Made by a program: the position numbers and the translations under genes
Assembly: GCF_013374095.1 (NCBI RefSeq)
Contig: NZ_AP022672.1
Span: 3,573,072-3,637,071, forward strand
From: Sphingomonas sp. HMP6
GTDB taxonomy: Bacteria; Pseudomonadota; Alphaproteobacteria; Sphingomonadales; Sphingomonadaceae
Length of the DNA: 64,000 bases
Reading direction: 5' to 3'
Notes under the pieces: generated by a model
What the model was told of the DNA's origin: nothing
Seen by the model: only the letters and a program-made list of their open reading frames with translations
The model's database searches: none
In this document: positions 35,896-45,413 of the stretch, piece by piece
How positions within the stretch are numbered: position 1 is the first letter of the stretch
How the letters are laid out: every line of letters starts with the position of its first letter

Positions 35896-36879
35896 CTAGT
35901 TTATACGCAACGCTGCCAGATCGGCATCGACCATCAGCCGGGCAAGCGCAGCCACGTCGGTTTGCGCACGCCATCCGATCGCTGTCGCGGCGCGGCTTGC
36001 ATTGCCGACCAGCGCCGCCGCATCGGCGGGGCGCAGGAACCGCTCATCCACTTCGACATGGTCCTGCCAATCGAGCCCGACATGCGCAAAGGCATGCGCC
36101 AGGAAACCCCCGACCGAGGTGGAAACCCCGGTAGCAAGCACCAAATCCTGTGGCGTGTCGGCGTTCATCATCCGCCACATCGCTTCGACATATTCGGGTG
36201 CATACCCCCAGTCGCGCGTCGCCGATATCGCGCCGAGCTGGAGTTTCGGCCCGCCCTCGCGCGCGATCCGCGCGGCGGCCTTGGTGATCTTGCGCGTGAC
36301 GAAGCTTTCGCCACGCCGCGGCGATTCGTGATTGTAGCAAATCGCGTTGACGCAAAAGAGCCCGAAGGCTTGGCGATAGACGCGCACCATGTCGACCGCG
36401 AAGGCCTTGGCGACTCCGTACGGTGTGATCGGGCGGAACGGCGTATCCTCATCCTGCGGGCTGTGCGCCGCATTGCCGAACAACTCGCTCGACCCGACAT
36501 TCAGGAAGCGCGGCGGCGTCGGCAGATCGCGCACGATTTCCAGGATTTGCAACGTGCCCATCGCGGTGAACTGGCAGGTCGATTCGGGGATTTCGAAACT
36601 GAGGCCGACATGGCTTTGTCCGGCGAGGTGGTAGAGTTCGGTCGGCTGGATCGACAGCAACAGCCGGCGCAGCGTCGTCACGTCGTCTAGATCGCAATAA
36701 TGCAGGAACAGCCGTTGGTTATAGACCGCGACATCGCCAGTCAGATGGTCGAGCCGCGGCCGCTGGATCAGGCTTGCGCGGCGCACGATGCCGTGGACCT
36801 CATAGCCCTTCTGCAGCAACAGTTCGGCCAGATACGAACCATCCTGGCCGGTAATGCCGGTAATGACGGCCTTGGTCAT
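35896..36879 (-). CDS. GDP-mannose 4,6-dehydratase, short paralogue
   Basis: 327 residues from the ATG at 36879, which overlaps the upstream stop. Signatures are [42 protein letters not shown], the catalytic YGVAKAFAVD and [17 protein letters not shown]. It should form GDP-4-keto-6-deoxymannose. It is shorter than and clearly different from the 366-residue gmd at 44.2 kb. The neighbourhood (transferases, no fucose synthase) suggests a different end product, such as a D-rhamnose-type sugar. Confidence 0.87.
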   Translation of the reverse strand: MTKAVITGITGQDGSYLAELLLQKGYEVHGIVRRASLIQRPRLDHLTGDVAVYNQRLFLHYCDLDDVTTLRRLLLSIQPTELYHLAGQSHVGLSFEIPESTCQFTAMGTLQILEIVRDLPTPPRFLNVGSSELFGNAAHSPQDEDTPFRPITPYGVAKAFAVDMVRVYRQAFGLFCVNAICYNHESPRRGESFVTRKITKAAARIAREGGPKLQLGAISATRDWGYAPEYVEAMWRMMNADTPQDLVLATGVSTSVGGFLAHAFAHVGLDWQDHVEVDERFLRPADAAALVGNASRAATAIGWRAQTDVAALARLMVDADLAALRIN

Positions 36880-37952
36880 GCGCTTTTCTCCCCGGCCAGA
36901 TCCAGCAGGAATGCCTCCCACCGGTCGCACAGCGCCTTGTATGAGAAATGTTCGAGATAGTGGCGCTGCAATCGCGCATGGTCGATTTCGCCGGCGTAGA
37001 GCGCGTTCGCCAACGATTGCAGCGCGGGCAGGAACTCAGCGAGATTGCCGCTGGTGATCCGGCAATCCAGATTGCCGTAATCCGGTATCCCGCCCACTCC
37101 ATTGGCGACAAACGGCACGCCGCATGCCATCGCCTCGAGCAAGACCAGCGGTGCTCCCTCGGCACCATAGGTCGGCAGGACTTCAATGTCGTATTTCTGC
37201 AGCAGTTCAGCATAGTCCGCCCCGCCGGGGAAGCGCCCGCACAAGCGGATCCGCGCATGCAGTCCGCGCGCCGCGATCATCGCGCGCAGTTCCGGTTCCT
37301 GCGGCCCGCTGCCCCAGATATCGAGCATTGCGATGTCCTGCCCGGCCGTGTCCCATCGCTCGATTAGCCAGCCGACCCCCTTGTGCGGGGCGAGCCGCCC
37401 GAAATAGCACGCCTTCAGCGTGCCACGCGCGGGCGCAGGCTTTGACGGCAGCGTCAGATCTGCGACGAGTTCGAGCGGATCGGACAGCGCCGGGATCGTG
37501 ACGCTCGGCCCGCTCCAGCCGAAGCTTTGCCGGAACAACGCCTCGACCGGCCGCCCCTGGCCGACGAGTGCATCATAGCCGTGATGCACCAACATCCGCG
37601 GGTCGATCCGGCCATTGCGCGCGCCGCTCATCACCTCGAAAAACACGCGCTTTTTGATACGGCGGTTGAGCAGCGGTCCGAGCATCGATTTCCAACCCGT
37701 GCCCACCACCACCGCGCAGTCGAACGCTTCAGGCGTTCCGGTCGGATAACCGCGCAGAATCTGGCCGATCGTTTCGACATTGACGATCCGCACCGTGTCT
37801 TCCTCTGGCAGATCGTACGGCTCGGTCCCGATCGGCCCAGGCGTCGCCACGGTCACGGCATGTCCGCGCGCGGCCAGCCCGCGTGCGAGCCACAGCGTGT
37901 GGTTCTTCACCCCGCCTTCGCTGTGCAGATACCCGACCAGCAAAAGCTTCAT
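36876..37952 (-). CDS. Glycosyltransferase family 4
   Basis: 358 residues. The start MKLLLVGYLHSEGGVKNHTL has a Gly-rich acceptor-lobe loop. The donor lobe shows ACYFGRLAPHKGVGWLIERW, LDIWGSGPQEPELRA and EX7E in EGAPLVLLEAMACG. It is coupled to both neighbours by ATGA overlaps. The specificity is unknown. Confidence 0.87.
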   Translation of the reverse strand: MKLLLVGYLHSEGGVKNHTLWLARGLAARGHAVTVATPGPIGTEPYDLPEEDTVRIVNVETIGQILRGYPTGTPEAFDCAVVVGTGWKSMLGPLLNRRIKKRVFFEVMSGARNGRIDPRMLVHHGYDALVGQGRPVEALFRQSFGWSGPSVTIPALSDPLELVADLTLPSKPAPARGTLKACYFGRLAPHKGVGWLIERWDTAGQDIAMLDIWGSGPQEPELRAMIAARGLHARIRLCGRFPGGADYAELLQKYDIEVLPTYGAEGAPLVLLEAMACGVPFVANGVGGIPDYGNLDCRITSGNLAEFLPALQSLANALYAGEIDHARLQRHYLEHFSYKALCDRWEAFLLDLAGEKSA

Positions 37953-39079
37953 GATGCGCTTGCCGCTCCGTCGGCACGGCCTACGCCGGTAAAGAGGTCA
38001 AAATAGGTTTTAAGGATGTCGTCGGTGCGATAGGCGCGGCGATAATCGTCGGCAACCGCCGCAGGAGCCCACGCGCCTGCGCGCCATTCGGCGATTGTTT
38101 GGCGGATGACGCCAGCAGCGGCAGCCGAATTATCAAGTGGCAGCACGGCGCCAAACCGGCCACGCGCCAGGATCTGCGGGATCGCGCCGACGGCGGAGGC
38201 AAGAAACGGGCGGCCGCGGCTCAGGACTTCGAGTGCGACGAGGCATTGCCCCTCGCTGACCGACGGATTGAGGAAGATGTCGCACGAATCGATCGCGCCG
38301 GGAACGTCTTCGCGCGGCACCGCCCCGTGAAAGATCACCGGCAAGCCGCGCGCCGCGGCATCCGAGCGCAGCAGCGCATCATGCTCGCCTTCACCGAACA
38401 GGTGCAGTTCAATCTGCGAGTCCGACAGCGCCGCAATGATGTCGAGCAGATAGAACAGGTTCTTTTGCGGCACGAAACGCCCGAGGAAACCGAGCCGACA
38501 AACGCGGTCCGCAGCGGGCTCATGCGCCGGGGTCATTGGCGCCATCGGTGGCAGGTACGGCACTTCGACGATCCGCCCGGCAAAGCCCATCGCGCGCAAA
38601 TCGGCGGTGAAATCGGGACTCTGTACGATCATCGTGTCGATGCATTCGGCAATGTAGCGGGGGAGGGTGGCACCCCACATTTCCGAAGGGCGATAGGCGG
38701 TTATGTACTGCATTTCGGCCCGCCGCGCCCGGTTTTGCCCGCCGATCGCGTGCATGCGCCGTAGTGTCGCGGGCGGCGGAAACTTGCCGAGCACGATCGT
38801 GTCCATGTCCTTCAGTGCCGCGCCATGCCGCCAGAATAACGCACGATCGGGCAAGCGCCACTGTGACCCGCGGCGCAGGCCGCTACGACATACGGATATC
38901 CCGCTGCGCGCGATCGTCCGCAATTGCGGCAGATCGGTCGCCCAGGCGAACAGCGCGAGATCGACCGGTTGCTTCGCCAAGCCGAGCGCAAGATCCTGAA
39001 AACACGCCTCGATCCCGCCGATCGCTTCGAAGCCGCCGACGTAGAGCGCGACGGCTGGTCTGGTAACAGCTGCGCTCAC
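37949..39079 (-). CDS. Glycosyltransferase family 4
   Basis: 376 residues from the GTG at 39079, overlapping the wzx stop (GTGA). It opens VALYVGGFEAIGGIEACFQDL. The donor lobe shows LGFLGRFVPQKNLFYLLDII, HLFGEGEHDALL and EX7E in EGQCLVALEVLSRG. The specificity is unknown. Confidence 0.86.
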   Translation of the reverse strand: MSAAVTRPAVALYVGGFEAIGGIEACFQDLALGLAKQPVDLALFAWATDLPQLRTIARSGISVCRSGLRRGSQWRLPDRALFWRHGAALKDMDTIVLGKFPPPATLRRMHAIGGQNRARRAEMQYITAYRPSEMWGATLPRYIAECIDTMIVQSPDFTADLRAMGFAGRIVEVPYLPPMAPMTPAHEPAADRVCRLGFLGRFVPQKNLFYLLDIIAALSDSQIELHLFGEGEHDALLRSDAAARGLPVIFHGAVPREDVPGAIDSCDIFLNPSVSEGQCLVALEVLSRGRPFLASAVGAIPQILARGRFGAVLPLDNSAAAAGVIRQTIAEWRAGAWAPAAVADDYRRAYRTDDILKTYFDLFTGVGRADGAASAS

Positions 39080-40545
39080 AGGCTGGCGTCCGGGCTGCGC
39101 TGGAAACGACCCGGGATCATTCCCAGCGCCATGTCCTTCAAATCATGCGGACGTGTCCACAGGCAGGCGATCAGCGACAGCAGCACCGAGATGGCTGCGG
39201 CCGCGGTCGAGAACATCGTCATCCCGCCCCAATGATGTGGCGCCACCAGAACGCCCAGTAGCAAGGGCGCGACGTTGATGGCGATCACACGCGAATCGTC
39301 GCGGCGGATACTGGCAAAAGCGCTGCGCCCTACCAACAGGAGAATGTTTCTGACGAGATAGGCGAACGCAACACCCGCCGCCCCGAACCACCATGCGCCG
39401 GCCAGCAGCATCGCGACATAGGGCGCGCTGACCACCAGCACGATCAGGAAATTCGTGCGGGCATTACCGCGGGCGTTGAGTTGGAAGAAGTAGATCGCCG
39501 AAATCGCTTCGATCCACAGCGCCAGCGTCAGGATCTGCAGACTCCACGTCGCGGTGTCCGCGAACGCCGGCGAAATCCAGTAGCGCAGCAGCGGGGCGGA
39601 GACCGCCGCGACCAGGACGTAACCCGGCGTGAGCAACAGTATGAAGCGGATCGTCTTGGACAGCAACGCTTGCTCGCGTTCGCCGGCCGCCCCGACCAGC
39701 TTCGGGAAGATGACGGACAGCAAGCTGAGCGGAATCGTCATAGATCGCGACGTGACGGACAAGGGAATACTGTACAGCGCGATCTGCGATGCGCCGCCGA
39801 TGGTGCCCAGGATCAGACGATCGGCCGACGACACGATCGTTTCCATCAAAGTGCCGAGCGAAACCCAGCCGCCATAGCCGAGCATCATCCGCACGCGGAG
39901 CAGCGAGACGCGCGGCAAGCGGTGCTGAAACATCCGCCAGGAGGATACCGTCATCGCAGACAGCAGGATGACGACACGGGCGGTCAGCGTGGCATAGAGC
40001 AAGGCGGAAATCTCGTTCGATACGAACACTGCCGTCAGCACCGGCAACAAGATGGTGAGCACCGTGTCGATCGATGCAAAGATCGCCAGCGTCAGGAACG
40101 CGTGTCGTCCGTTCCACACGCCGCGCGCGTTCGAGGCCAACACGATACACAGGCCGATCCCGACCAGCGGCAACACCGCCCCGCGCATCTCGTGGCGGAT
40201 TTCCGGGCTGAGGTGCATCAGTTCGGCGAGTCCGAGTGGCAGCAATCCAAAGATCAGGACGCTCGCGATCAGGCCGATCGGCATGCTCAGCGCCATTGCC
40301 GACCAATACGCTTCGGATTGCGCAGCGATGTCGTCTTTCAATTCGCCCGACACGAAATAGGTGAGCGCCGGGCCCATCCCGAAATTGAACGTCGCGACAT
40401 AGGTCGAGAGCGACAGGATCACCGCGACGACGCCGTACCGTTCCGGCCCGATCGCGTGCAAATACACTGGGGTCAGCGCCGCGAACAGCACCAGTCCGAG
40501 CAGATTGCCGCCCAGATTCACCGCAAAATTACGTCCGGTCGACAT
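39076..40545 (-). CDS. wzx: Polysaccharide flippase, Wzx/MATE-like (MOP superfamily)
   Basis: 489 residues and about 12-14 transmembrane helices, starting MSTGRNFAVNLGGNLLGL, the typical Wzx opening. Helices contain GPALTYFVSGELK and ADRLILGTIGGASQIALYSI. It should flip the undecaprenyl-linked repeat unit to the periplasm for Wzy. It follows the FkbM-like gene by 31 bases. Confidence 0.9.
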   Translation of the reverse strand: MSTGRNFAVNLGGNLLGLVLFAALTPVYLHAIGPERYGVVAVILSLSTYVATFNFGMGPALTYFVSGELKDDIAAQSEAYWSAMALSMPIGLIASVLIFGLLPLGLAELMHLSPEIRHEMRGAVLPLVGIGLCIVLASNARGVWNGRHAFLTLAIFASIDTVLTILLPVLTAVFVSNEISALLYATLTARVVILLSAMTVSSWRMFQHRLPRVSLLRVRMMLGYGGWVSLGTLMETIVSSADRLILGTIGGASQIALYSIPLSVTSRSMTIPLSLLSVIFPKLVGAAGEREQALLSKTIRFILLLTPGYVLVAAVSAPLLRYWISPAFADTATWSLQILTLALWIEAISAIYFFQLNARGNARTNFLIVLVVSAPYVAMLLAGAWWFGAAGVAFAYLVRNILLLVGRSAFASIRRDDSRVIAINVAPLLLGVLVAPHHWGGMTMFSTAAAAISVLLSLIACLWTRPHDLKDMALGMIPGRFQRSPDASL

Positions 40546-40576
40546 CAGCGCCGGGCGGTATGATAATCGCGTCGCA

Positions 40577-41359
40577 TCATGCGAAGGTGAAGGCGATGTC
40601 CGCCGCGTCCGGGTTGTTCGGAACGTCGAGCCCCGTCAGCGGATAGGATCGCACGACCGCTTCGTCCGTGGGCAACAGCTGATCGACGCGCCCGAAACTC
40701 ATCTCGATCGCGGTCGGCAGCCCGTTGGGGGCCAGCGGTCCGTAATTGTTGATGTGCAGATGCTCGACATAGAACCACGGGGCTGCGTCGGCGATGAAGC
40801 GCGAGATGCGATCGACGTGTAAATCGACATCGTGGAATTCGATCACGAAACCGGACACCGCCTCTTGCCGTGCGATGATGTCCGGCAACACACGATATTC
40901 GCTGACCTCGATATCGATCTTCAGGAATGTGCTGGCACCGGCATCGGTCCCGATTGCGGTATGCAAGTCGGTACCCCAAGTCCCATAGGTCAGAAAGGCG
41001 CGGTGGTGGCGATTGCGTCGACCGTCGAAGAAGCGCTTGAATTCCAAATACCGTGCAAAATCTCGCGGCTTCGTTCGGCCAGCCGGGATCGCCTTGGCAT
41101 AGGCATAGTAACGCTTCGCCCAGAATTTTGCGGTGACGGACGCGTCATAGCAATCGATTTCGCTACCGGTTCGCGCCTGGAAATCGGCTTCGAAGCGCCA
41201 GTCGTCGAACAGCCCGCCCGACACCAGCCGCTTGGTTCGCGCCAACGCCGCCGCGCCGATCACATAACCGCCATCCTCGTCCGGCCCGACGCGCACGAGG
41301 CCCGCCGCTGACCGGGGCTGCCAACTGGCGGGGAAGATCGTGGGTGGGGTGGGCGACAT
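40577..41359 (-). CDS. FkbM-like methyltransferase/hypothetical protein
   Basis: 260 residues from the ATG at 41359. The stretch FLKIDIEVSEYRVLPDI, then SGFVIEFHDVD, matches the late motifs of FkbM-type SAM methyltransferases. However, the Gly-rich SAM motif at the expected early position is weak (VGPDEDGGYVIGAAAL). It may methylate a sugar hydroxyl of the repeat or may be an inactive relative. It lies between wzx and the UDP-xylose synthase gene. Confidence 0.6.
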   Translation of the reverse strand: MSPTPPTIFPASWQPRSAAGLVRVGPDEDGGYVIGAAALARTKRLVSGGLFDDWRFEADFQARTGSEIDCYDASVTAKFWAKRYYAYAKAIPAGRTKPRDFARYLEFKRFFDGRRNRHHRAFLTYGTWGTDLHTAIGTDAGASTFLKIDIEVSEYRVLPDIIARQEAVSGFVIEFHDVDLHVDRISRFIADAAPWFYVEHLHINNYGPLAPNGLPTAIEMSFGRVDQLLPTDEAVVRSYPLTGLDVPNNPDAADIAFTFA

Positions 41360-41373
41360 GGCGAAAGCCTCGT

Positions 41374-42330
41374 TCAACGCACGTTGCGGAAATAATCGAT
41401 CGTGTGCTTCAGGCCTTCGCGCAGCGGCACGTTCGGCTCCCAATTGTTCAGGAACTGCTTGGCCTTGGCGATGTCGGGCTTGCGCTGGGTCGGGTCGTCC
41501 TGAGGCAGCGGCAGATAGACCAGCTCGGATTTCGAACCGGTCAGCGCCAGCACTTCCTGCGCCAGCTCGATCATCGTGAATTCGACCGGGTTGCCGATGT
41601 TGATCGGACCCGTCACGTCGGGGCCGGTGTCCATCAGGCGCAGGAAGCCTTCGACCAGATCATCGACGTAGCAGAAGCTACGCGTCTGCTTGCCTTCGCC
41701 GTAAATCGTGATCGGATCGCCCTTCAGCGCCTGGACGATGAAGTTCGAGACGACGCGCCCGTCCGCCGGGTGCATCCGCGGGCCGTAGGTGTTGAAGATG
41801 CGCGCGACCTTGATCTCGACCGCGTGCTGGCGGTGATAGTCGAAGAACAGCGTCTCGGCGCAGCGCTTGCCCTCGTCATAGCAGGAGCGGATGCCGATCG
41901 GGTTGACGTTGCCCCAATAGCTCTCGGGCTGCGGGTGGACCGAAGGGTCACCATAGACTTCGCTGGTCGAGGCTTGGAAGATCTTCGCCTTCACACGCTT
42001 GGCGAGGCCAAGCATATTGATCGCGCCGATGACGCTCGTCTTGGTCGTCTGCACCGGATCGTGCTGGTAATGCACCGGCGAGGCGGGGCAGGCGAGATTG
42101 TAGATCTCGTCAACCTCGACATAGAGCGGGAAGCATACGTCGTGGCGCATGAATTCCAGGCGCGAATGGTTGTGCAGATGTTCGATGTTGCGTTTTGCAC
42201 CGGTGAACAAATTGTCGACGCACAGCACTTCATGGCCCTGTTCGAGCAAGCGGTCGATCAGGTGCGAGCCGACGAAACCGGCGCCGCCGGTGACGAGGAT
42301 GCGCTTCCTGCTTTCGTAAAGACGTGCCAC
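41374..42330 (-). CDS. uxs: UDP-glucuronate decarboxylase (UDP-xylose synthase)
   Basis: 318 residues. The start is GTG at 42330 with AAGGGGAA 7 bases upstream. Signatures are [40 protein letters not shown], the catalytic [10 protein letters not shown] (YxxxK) and [12 protein letters not shown]. It turns UDP-glucuronate into UDP-xylose. A UDP-glucose dehydrogenase to supply its substrate is not seen in the window. Confidence 0.92.
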   Translation of the reverse strand: MARLYESRKRILVTGGAGFVGSHLIDRLLEQGHEVLCVDNLFTGAKRNIEHLHNHSRLEFMRHDVCFPLYVEVDEIYNLACPASPVHYQHDPVQTTKTSVIGAINMLGLAKRVKAKIFQASTSEVYGDPSVHPQPESYWGNVNPIGIRSCYDEGKRCAETLFFDYHRQHAVEIKVARIFNTYGPRMHPADGRVVSNFIVQALKGDPITIYGEGKQTRSFCYVDDLVEGFLRLMDTGPDVTGPINIGNPVEFTMIELAQEVLALTGSKSELVYLPLPQDDPTQRKPDIAKAKQFLNNWEPNVPLREGLKHTIDYFRNVR

Positions 42331-42355
42331 GTGAACTTCCCCTTATGGTCGCGGA

Positions 42356-43321
42356 TCAGGCGGCGGCGCTGTGCGCCGCGCCTTGGATGTGATGTTCGAG
42401 AAACCAGCGATAGACCGCCGGAATGCCCTGGTTGAGCGGGATCGACGCGCGCCAGCCGAGGCCGTTCAGCTTGGTCGTATCGACCAATTTGCGCGGCGTA
42501 CCGTCGGGTCGGGTCGCGTCGAAGACGAGATCGCCGGCAAAGCCGACAGCGTCCGCCACATGCCGTGCCAGATCGGCGATGCTGACTTCGTCGCCGGTAC
42601 CGATATTGACGAAGTCTTCGTCCGAATAGGTCTGCGCGAGATAGACGAGCGCATCGGCAAGGTCGTCGACATGCAGGAATTCGCGCAGCGGCGTACCGCT
42701 GCCCCACACCGTCATCGCGGCCGCACCGGCCAGCTTCGCCTCATGCGCCTTGCGCATTAGTGCGGGCAGGACATGGCTCGATTCCAGATCGAAATTGTCG
42801 AACGGGCCGTAGAGATTGGTCGGCTGCGCCGAGATGAAGTCGCAGCCATATTGCCGGCGATACGCGGCGCACAGCTTCAGCCCGGCGATCTTGGCGATCG
42901 CATACCATTCGTTGGTCGGCTCGAGCGCACCGGTCAGCAGCGCGCTCTCGGCCATCGGTTGCGCCGCGAGCTTGGGGAAAATGCACGACGATCCGAGGAA
43001 AACGAGCTTGGCCACGCCAGCGCGGCGCGCGCCCTCGATCACGTTCGCCTCGATCATGAGGTTGTCGTAGAGGAATTCGCCGGGGAAATCGTTGTTCGCG
43101 GCGATCCCGCCGACCTTCGCTGCCGCTAGAAAAACCAGATCGATCTTGGCTCCGTCCATCCACGCGAAGGTTGCCGCCTGATCGCGCAGATCGATCCGCG
43201 TCTCGGGTGACACGATGGTGCAGCCTTCACCCGCCAGCCGCCGCACGATCGCACGGCCGACCATGCCGCGATGCCCCGCAACCCAGACGCGTTTACCGGT
43301 AAGATTGAATATCGCCGTCAT
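42356..43321 (-). CDS. fcl: GDP-L-fucose synthase
   Basis: 321 residues. Signatures are VWVAGHRGMVGRAIVRRL, AAAKVGGIAANNDFPGEFL, GSSCIFPK, the catalytic YAIAKIAGLK and TNLYGPFDNFD. It carries out 3,5-epimerisation and 4-reduction of GDP-4-keto-6-deoxymannose to GDP-L-fucose. The partner is the gmd gene at 44.2 kb, one gene upstream in the same operon. Confidence 0.93.
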   Translation of the reverse strand: MTAIFNLTGKRVWVAGHRGMVGRAIVRRLAGEGCTIVSPETRIDLRDQAATFAWMDGAKIDLVFLAAAKVGGIAANNDFPGEFLYDNLMIEANVIEGARRAGVAKLVFLGSSCIFPKLAAQPMAESALLTGALEPTNEWYAIAKIAGLKLCAAYRRQYGCDFISAQPTNLYGPFDNFDLESSHVLPALMRKAHEAKLAGAAAMTVWGSGTPLREFLHVDDLADALVYLAQTYSDEDFVNIGTGDEVSIADLARHVADAVGFAGDLVFDATRPDGTPRKLVDTTKLNGLGWRASIPLNQGIPAVYRWFLEHHIQGAAHSAAA

Positions 43322-43325
43322 GCAC

Positions 43326-44213
43326 TCAAGCCAGCAGTTTCGCGACCGCGGGGGAATCGGCGAGACTGCGTAGCGTCACCGCGCGACGGTCCCCATCGGG
43401 CAGACGGATGCCAAGGAGTTTGATCAAATCCGCATCGACGATGTCCTTGCGCAAGCAAATCCAGTTCGACTGAGCGAAATTGTCCAGTTCGCGCTGGTAC
43501 GCCATAAGCTCAAGCCCATTGGGCAGTAGCCGACAAAGGAAGAAGCGATCCTCCAAGAGATCGTAAAAATCGAACAGCCCGCGACGCGCGAGTAGCGTGA
43601 AAACGTTATATTCGAACTGAATGATATCGACGGCGCCGCGCGCAAGCATCCCCGAAAAGCCCGATAGCACCGCGAGATCATGCCCCTCGGTATCGATTTT
43701 GAGCAAATCAATACGATCTATGCCAATCTCTGCGCACTCATCATCGCCGGTAACTGCCGACACCGCCACCTTTGAGATCGCCAGGCTGCTGTCGAACTTG
43801 TGAACATCGTAGACCGAAGAAACCGCAGTTAGTGCCGATGCGTTGAAATCGAGCGTCCCAGGCTTATCCGAGAGCGCCCTGTTGCGCAGGTGGGCGCGCG
43901 GATCGACCACCGCCGCCGTCAACAGCGCGAAGGTGGACGGTATCGCCTCGTAGCAATAGACTGTCGCGGTAGGGGAGTGGTCGAGGACTTCGCGGACCCA
44001 GTCGCCGACGTTAGCGCCGACATCAAAGACCGTGACGAGGCCGCGCCTTCCAAGCTGGCGCAGCACCCAGCGTTCGCCATTCGTGGCGATGTTGACGTCC
44101 TCATTATTATACGCCCACATCACGCGACGCGCCATCGCGAAGAACGCGAACGCACCCCGCCTGCGGCGCTTGACGACAGAATCGAGCAAGCGATTGACCG
44201 CCTGTTTCATCAT
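43326..44213 (-). CDS. FkbM family methyltransferase
   Basis: 295 residues from the ATG at 44213 (a second Met follows at once). The SAM-binding motif is VTVFDVGANVGDWVREVL, followed by YCYEAIPSTFALL, LLKIDTEGHDLAVLSG and IIQFEYN, all typical of FkbM enzymes. It probably O-methylates a sugar in the repeat. It sits between gmd and fcl, so methylated fucose is one possibility. Confidence 0.85.
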   Translation of the reverse strand: MMKQAVNRLLDSVVKRRRRGAFAFFAMARRVMWAYNNEDVNIATNGERWVLRQLGRRGLVTVFDVGANVGDWVREVLDHSPTATVYCYEAIPSTFALLTAAVVDPRAHLRNRALSDKPGTLDFNASALTAVSSVYDVHKFDSSLAISKVAVSAVTGDDECAEIGIDRIDLLKIDTEGHDLAVLSGFSGMLARGAVDIIQFEYNVFTLLARRGLFDFYDLLEDRFFLCRLLPNGLELMAYQRELDNFAQSNWICLRKDIVDADLIKLLGIRLPDGDRRAVTLRSLADSPAVAKLLA

Positions 44214-44231
44214 GCAGCGCCCGTTTCCATG

Positions 44232-45332
44232 TCAGCTCTTGACCGCGTACAGCGCCGAGGGGCGTTCTTCGTCAGGACGGCGTTGTTCCGCTTCGCGTGC
44301 GATCACCTTCAGGTCTTCGCGGACCATTTCGGCGCACAATTCGGCGAGCGTGGTGGTCGCTTCCCAGCCGAGCAAACGCTTGGCCTTGGCCGGATTGCCG
44401 ATCAGCAGATCGACCTCGGTCGGGCGGAAATAGCGCGGATCGACCTTGACGAGCGTCTTGCCGGTGTTCGCGCAAACGCCGACTTCATCGACACCTTCAC
44501 CGCTCCAGTCGATCTTCATGTCGACTTCGGCAAAGGCGAGTTCGACGAAGGAGCGCACCGTCTGCGTGATGCCCGTCGCCAGCACGAAATCGTCGCCCTG
44601 CGGCTGCTGCACGATCCGCCACATGCCCTCGACGTAATCGCGCGCATGGCCCCAATCGCGCTTGGCGTCGAGATTGCCGAGGTACAGCGTATCCTGCAGC
44701 CCGAGATGGATCGCCGCCACGGCACGCGTGATCTTGCGCGTGACGAACGTCTCGCCGCGGCGCGGGCTTTCATGGTTGAACAGGATACCGTTGGAGGCAT
44801 GCATGCCATACGCCTCGCGGTAATTCACCGTGATCCAATAGGCGTACATCTTGGCCGCGCCATAAGGCGAGCGCGGGTAGAACGGCGTCGTTTCCGACTG
44901 CGGCACTTCCTGCACCAGGCCGTACAACTCGCTGGTCGAAGCCTGGTAGATCCGCGTCTTGTCGACCATGCCGAGCAGCCGGATCGCCTCCAGCAACCGC
45001 AGCGTGCCGATGCCATCGGCATTGGCGGTATATTCGGGCGTCTCGAAACTGACCGCGACATGGCTCATCGCCGCGAGATTGTAGATCTCGTCGGGCTGCG
45101 TTTCCTGCACCAGGCGGGTGAGATTCATCGAATCGGTCATGTCGCCATAATGCAGATGCAACCGCGCGCCGATTTCGTGCGGGTCCTGGTAAATATGGTC
45201 GATCCGACCCGTATTGAACGACGACGACCGCCGCTTAAGCCCATGGACTTCATAGCCCTTGGCAAGCAGCAGCTCGGCCAGATACGCCCCGTCCTGCCCG
45301 GTAATTCCGGTAATCAACGCGGTTTTGGTCAT
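44232..45332 (-). CDS. gmd: GDP-mannose 4,6-dehydratase
   Basis: 366 residues from the ATG at 45332, the full length of the family. Signatures are [19 protein letters not shown], the [15 protein letters not shown] region, [28 protein letters not shown], the catalytic [10 protein letters not shown] and [17 protein letters not shown]. With fcl it gives GDP-L-fucose. A GDP-mannose pyrophosphorylase is not in the window. Confidence 0.95.
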   Translation of the reverse strand: MTKTALITGITGQDGAYLAELLLAKGYEVHGLKRRSSSFNTGRIDHIYQDPHEIGARLHLHYGDMTDSMNLTRLVQETQPDEIYNLAAMSHVAVSFETPEYTANADGIGTLRLLEAIRLLGMVDKTRIYQASTSELYGLVQEVPQSETTPFYPRSPYGAAKMYAYWITVNYREAYGMHASNGILFNHESPRRGETFVTRKITRAVAAIHLGLQDTLYLGNLDAKRDWGHARDYVEGMWRIVQQPQGDDFVLATGITQTVRSFVELAFAEVDMKIDWSGEGVDEVGVCANTGKTLVKVDPRYFRPTEVDLLIGNPAKAKRLLGWEATTTLAELCAEMVREDLKVIAREAEQRRPDEERPSALYAVKS

Positions 45333-45413
45333 TAAGCTATCCCCGGCGTGCAGCGCGGATGCCATAGCAGCCTGTCACATTCCGTCCAGTGCTGCGTTTG
45401 CGAAGGCTCGTCG

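Noticed and set aside
39481..40563. Long plus-strand frame opposite wzx
   Set aside because: The product is rich in Gln/Arg/Asp as expected from the antisense of membrane helices; no start site or family.
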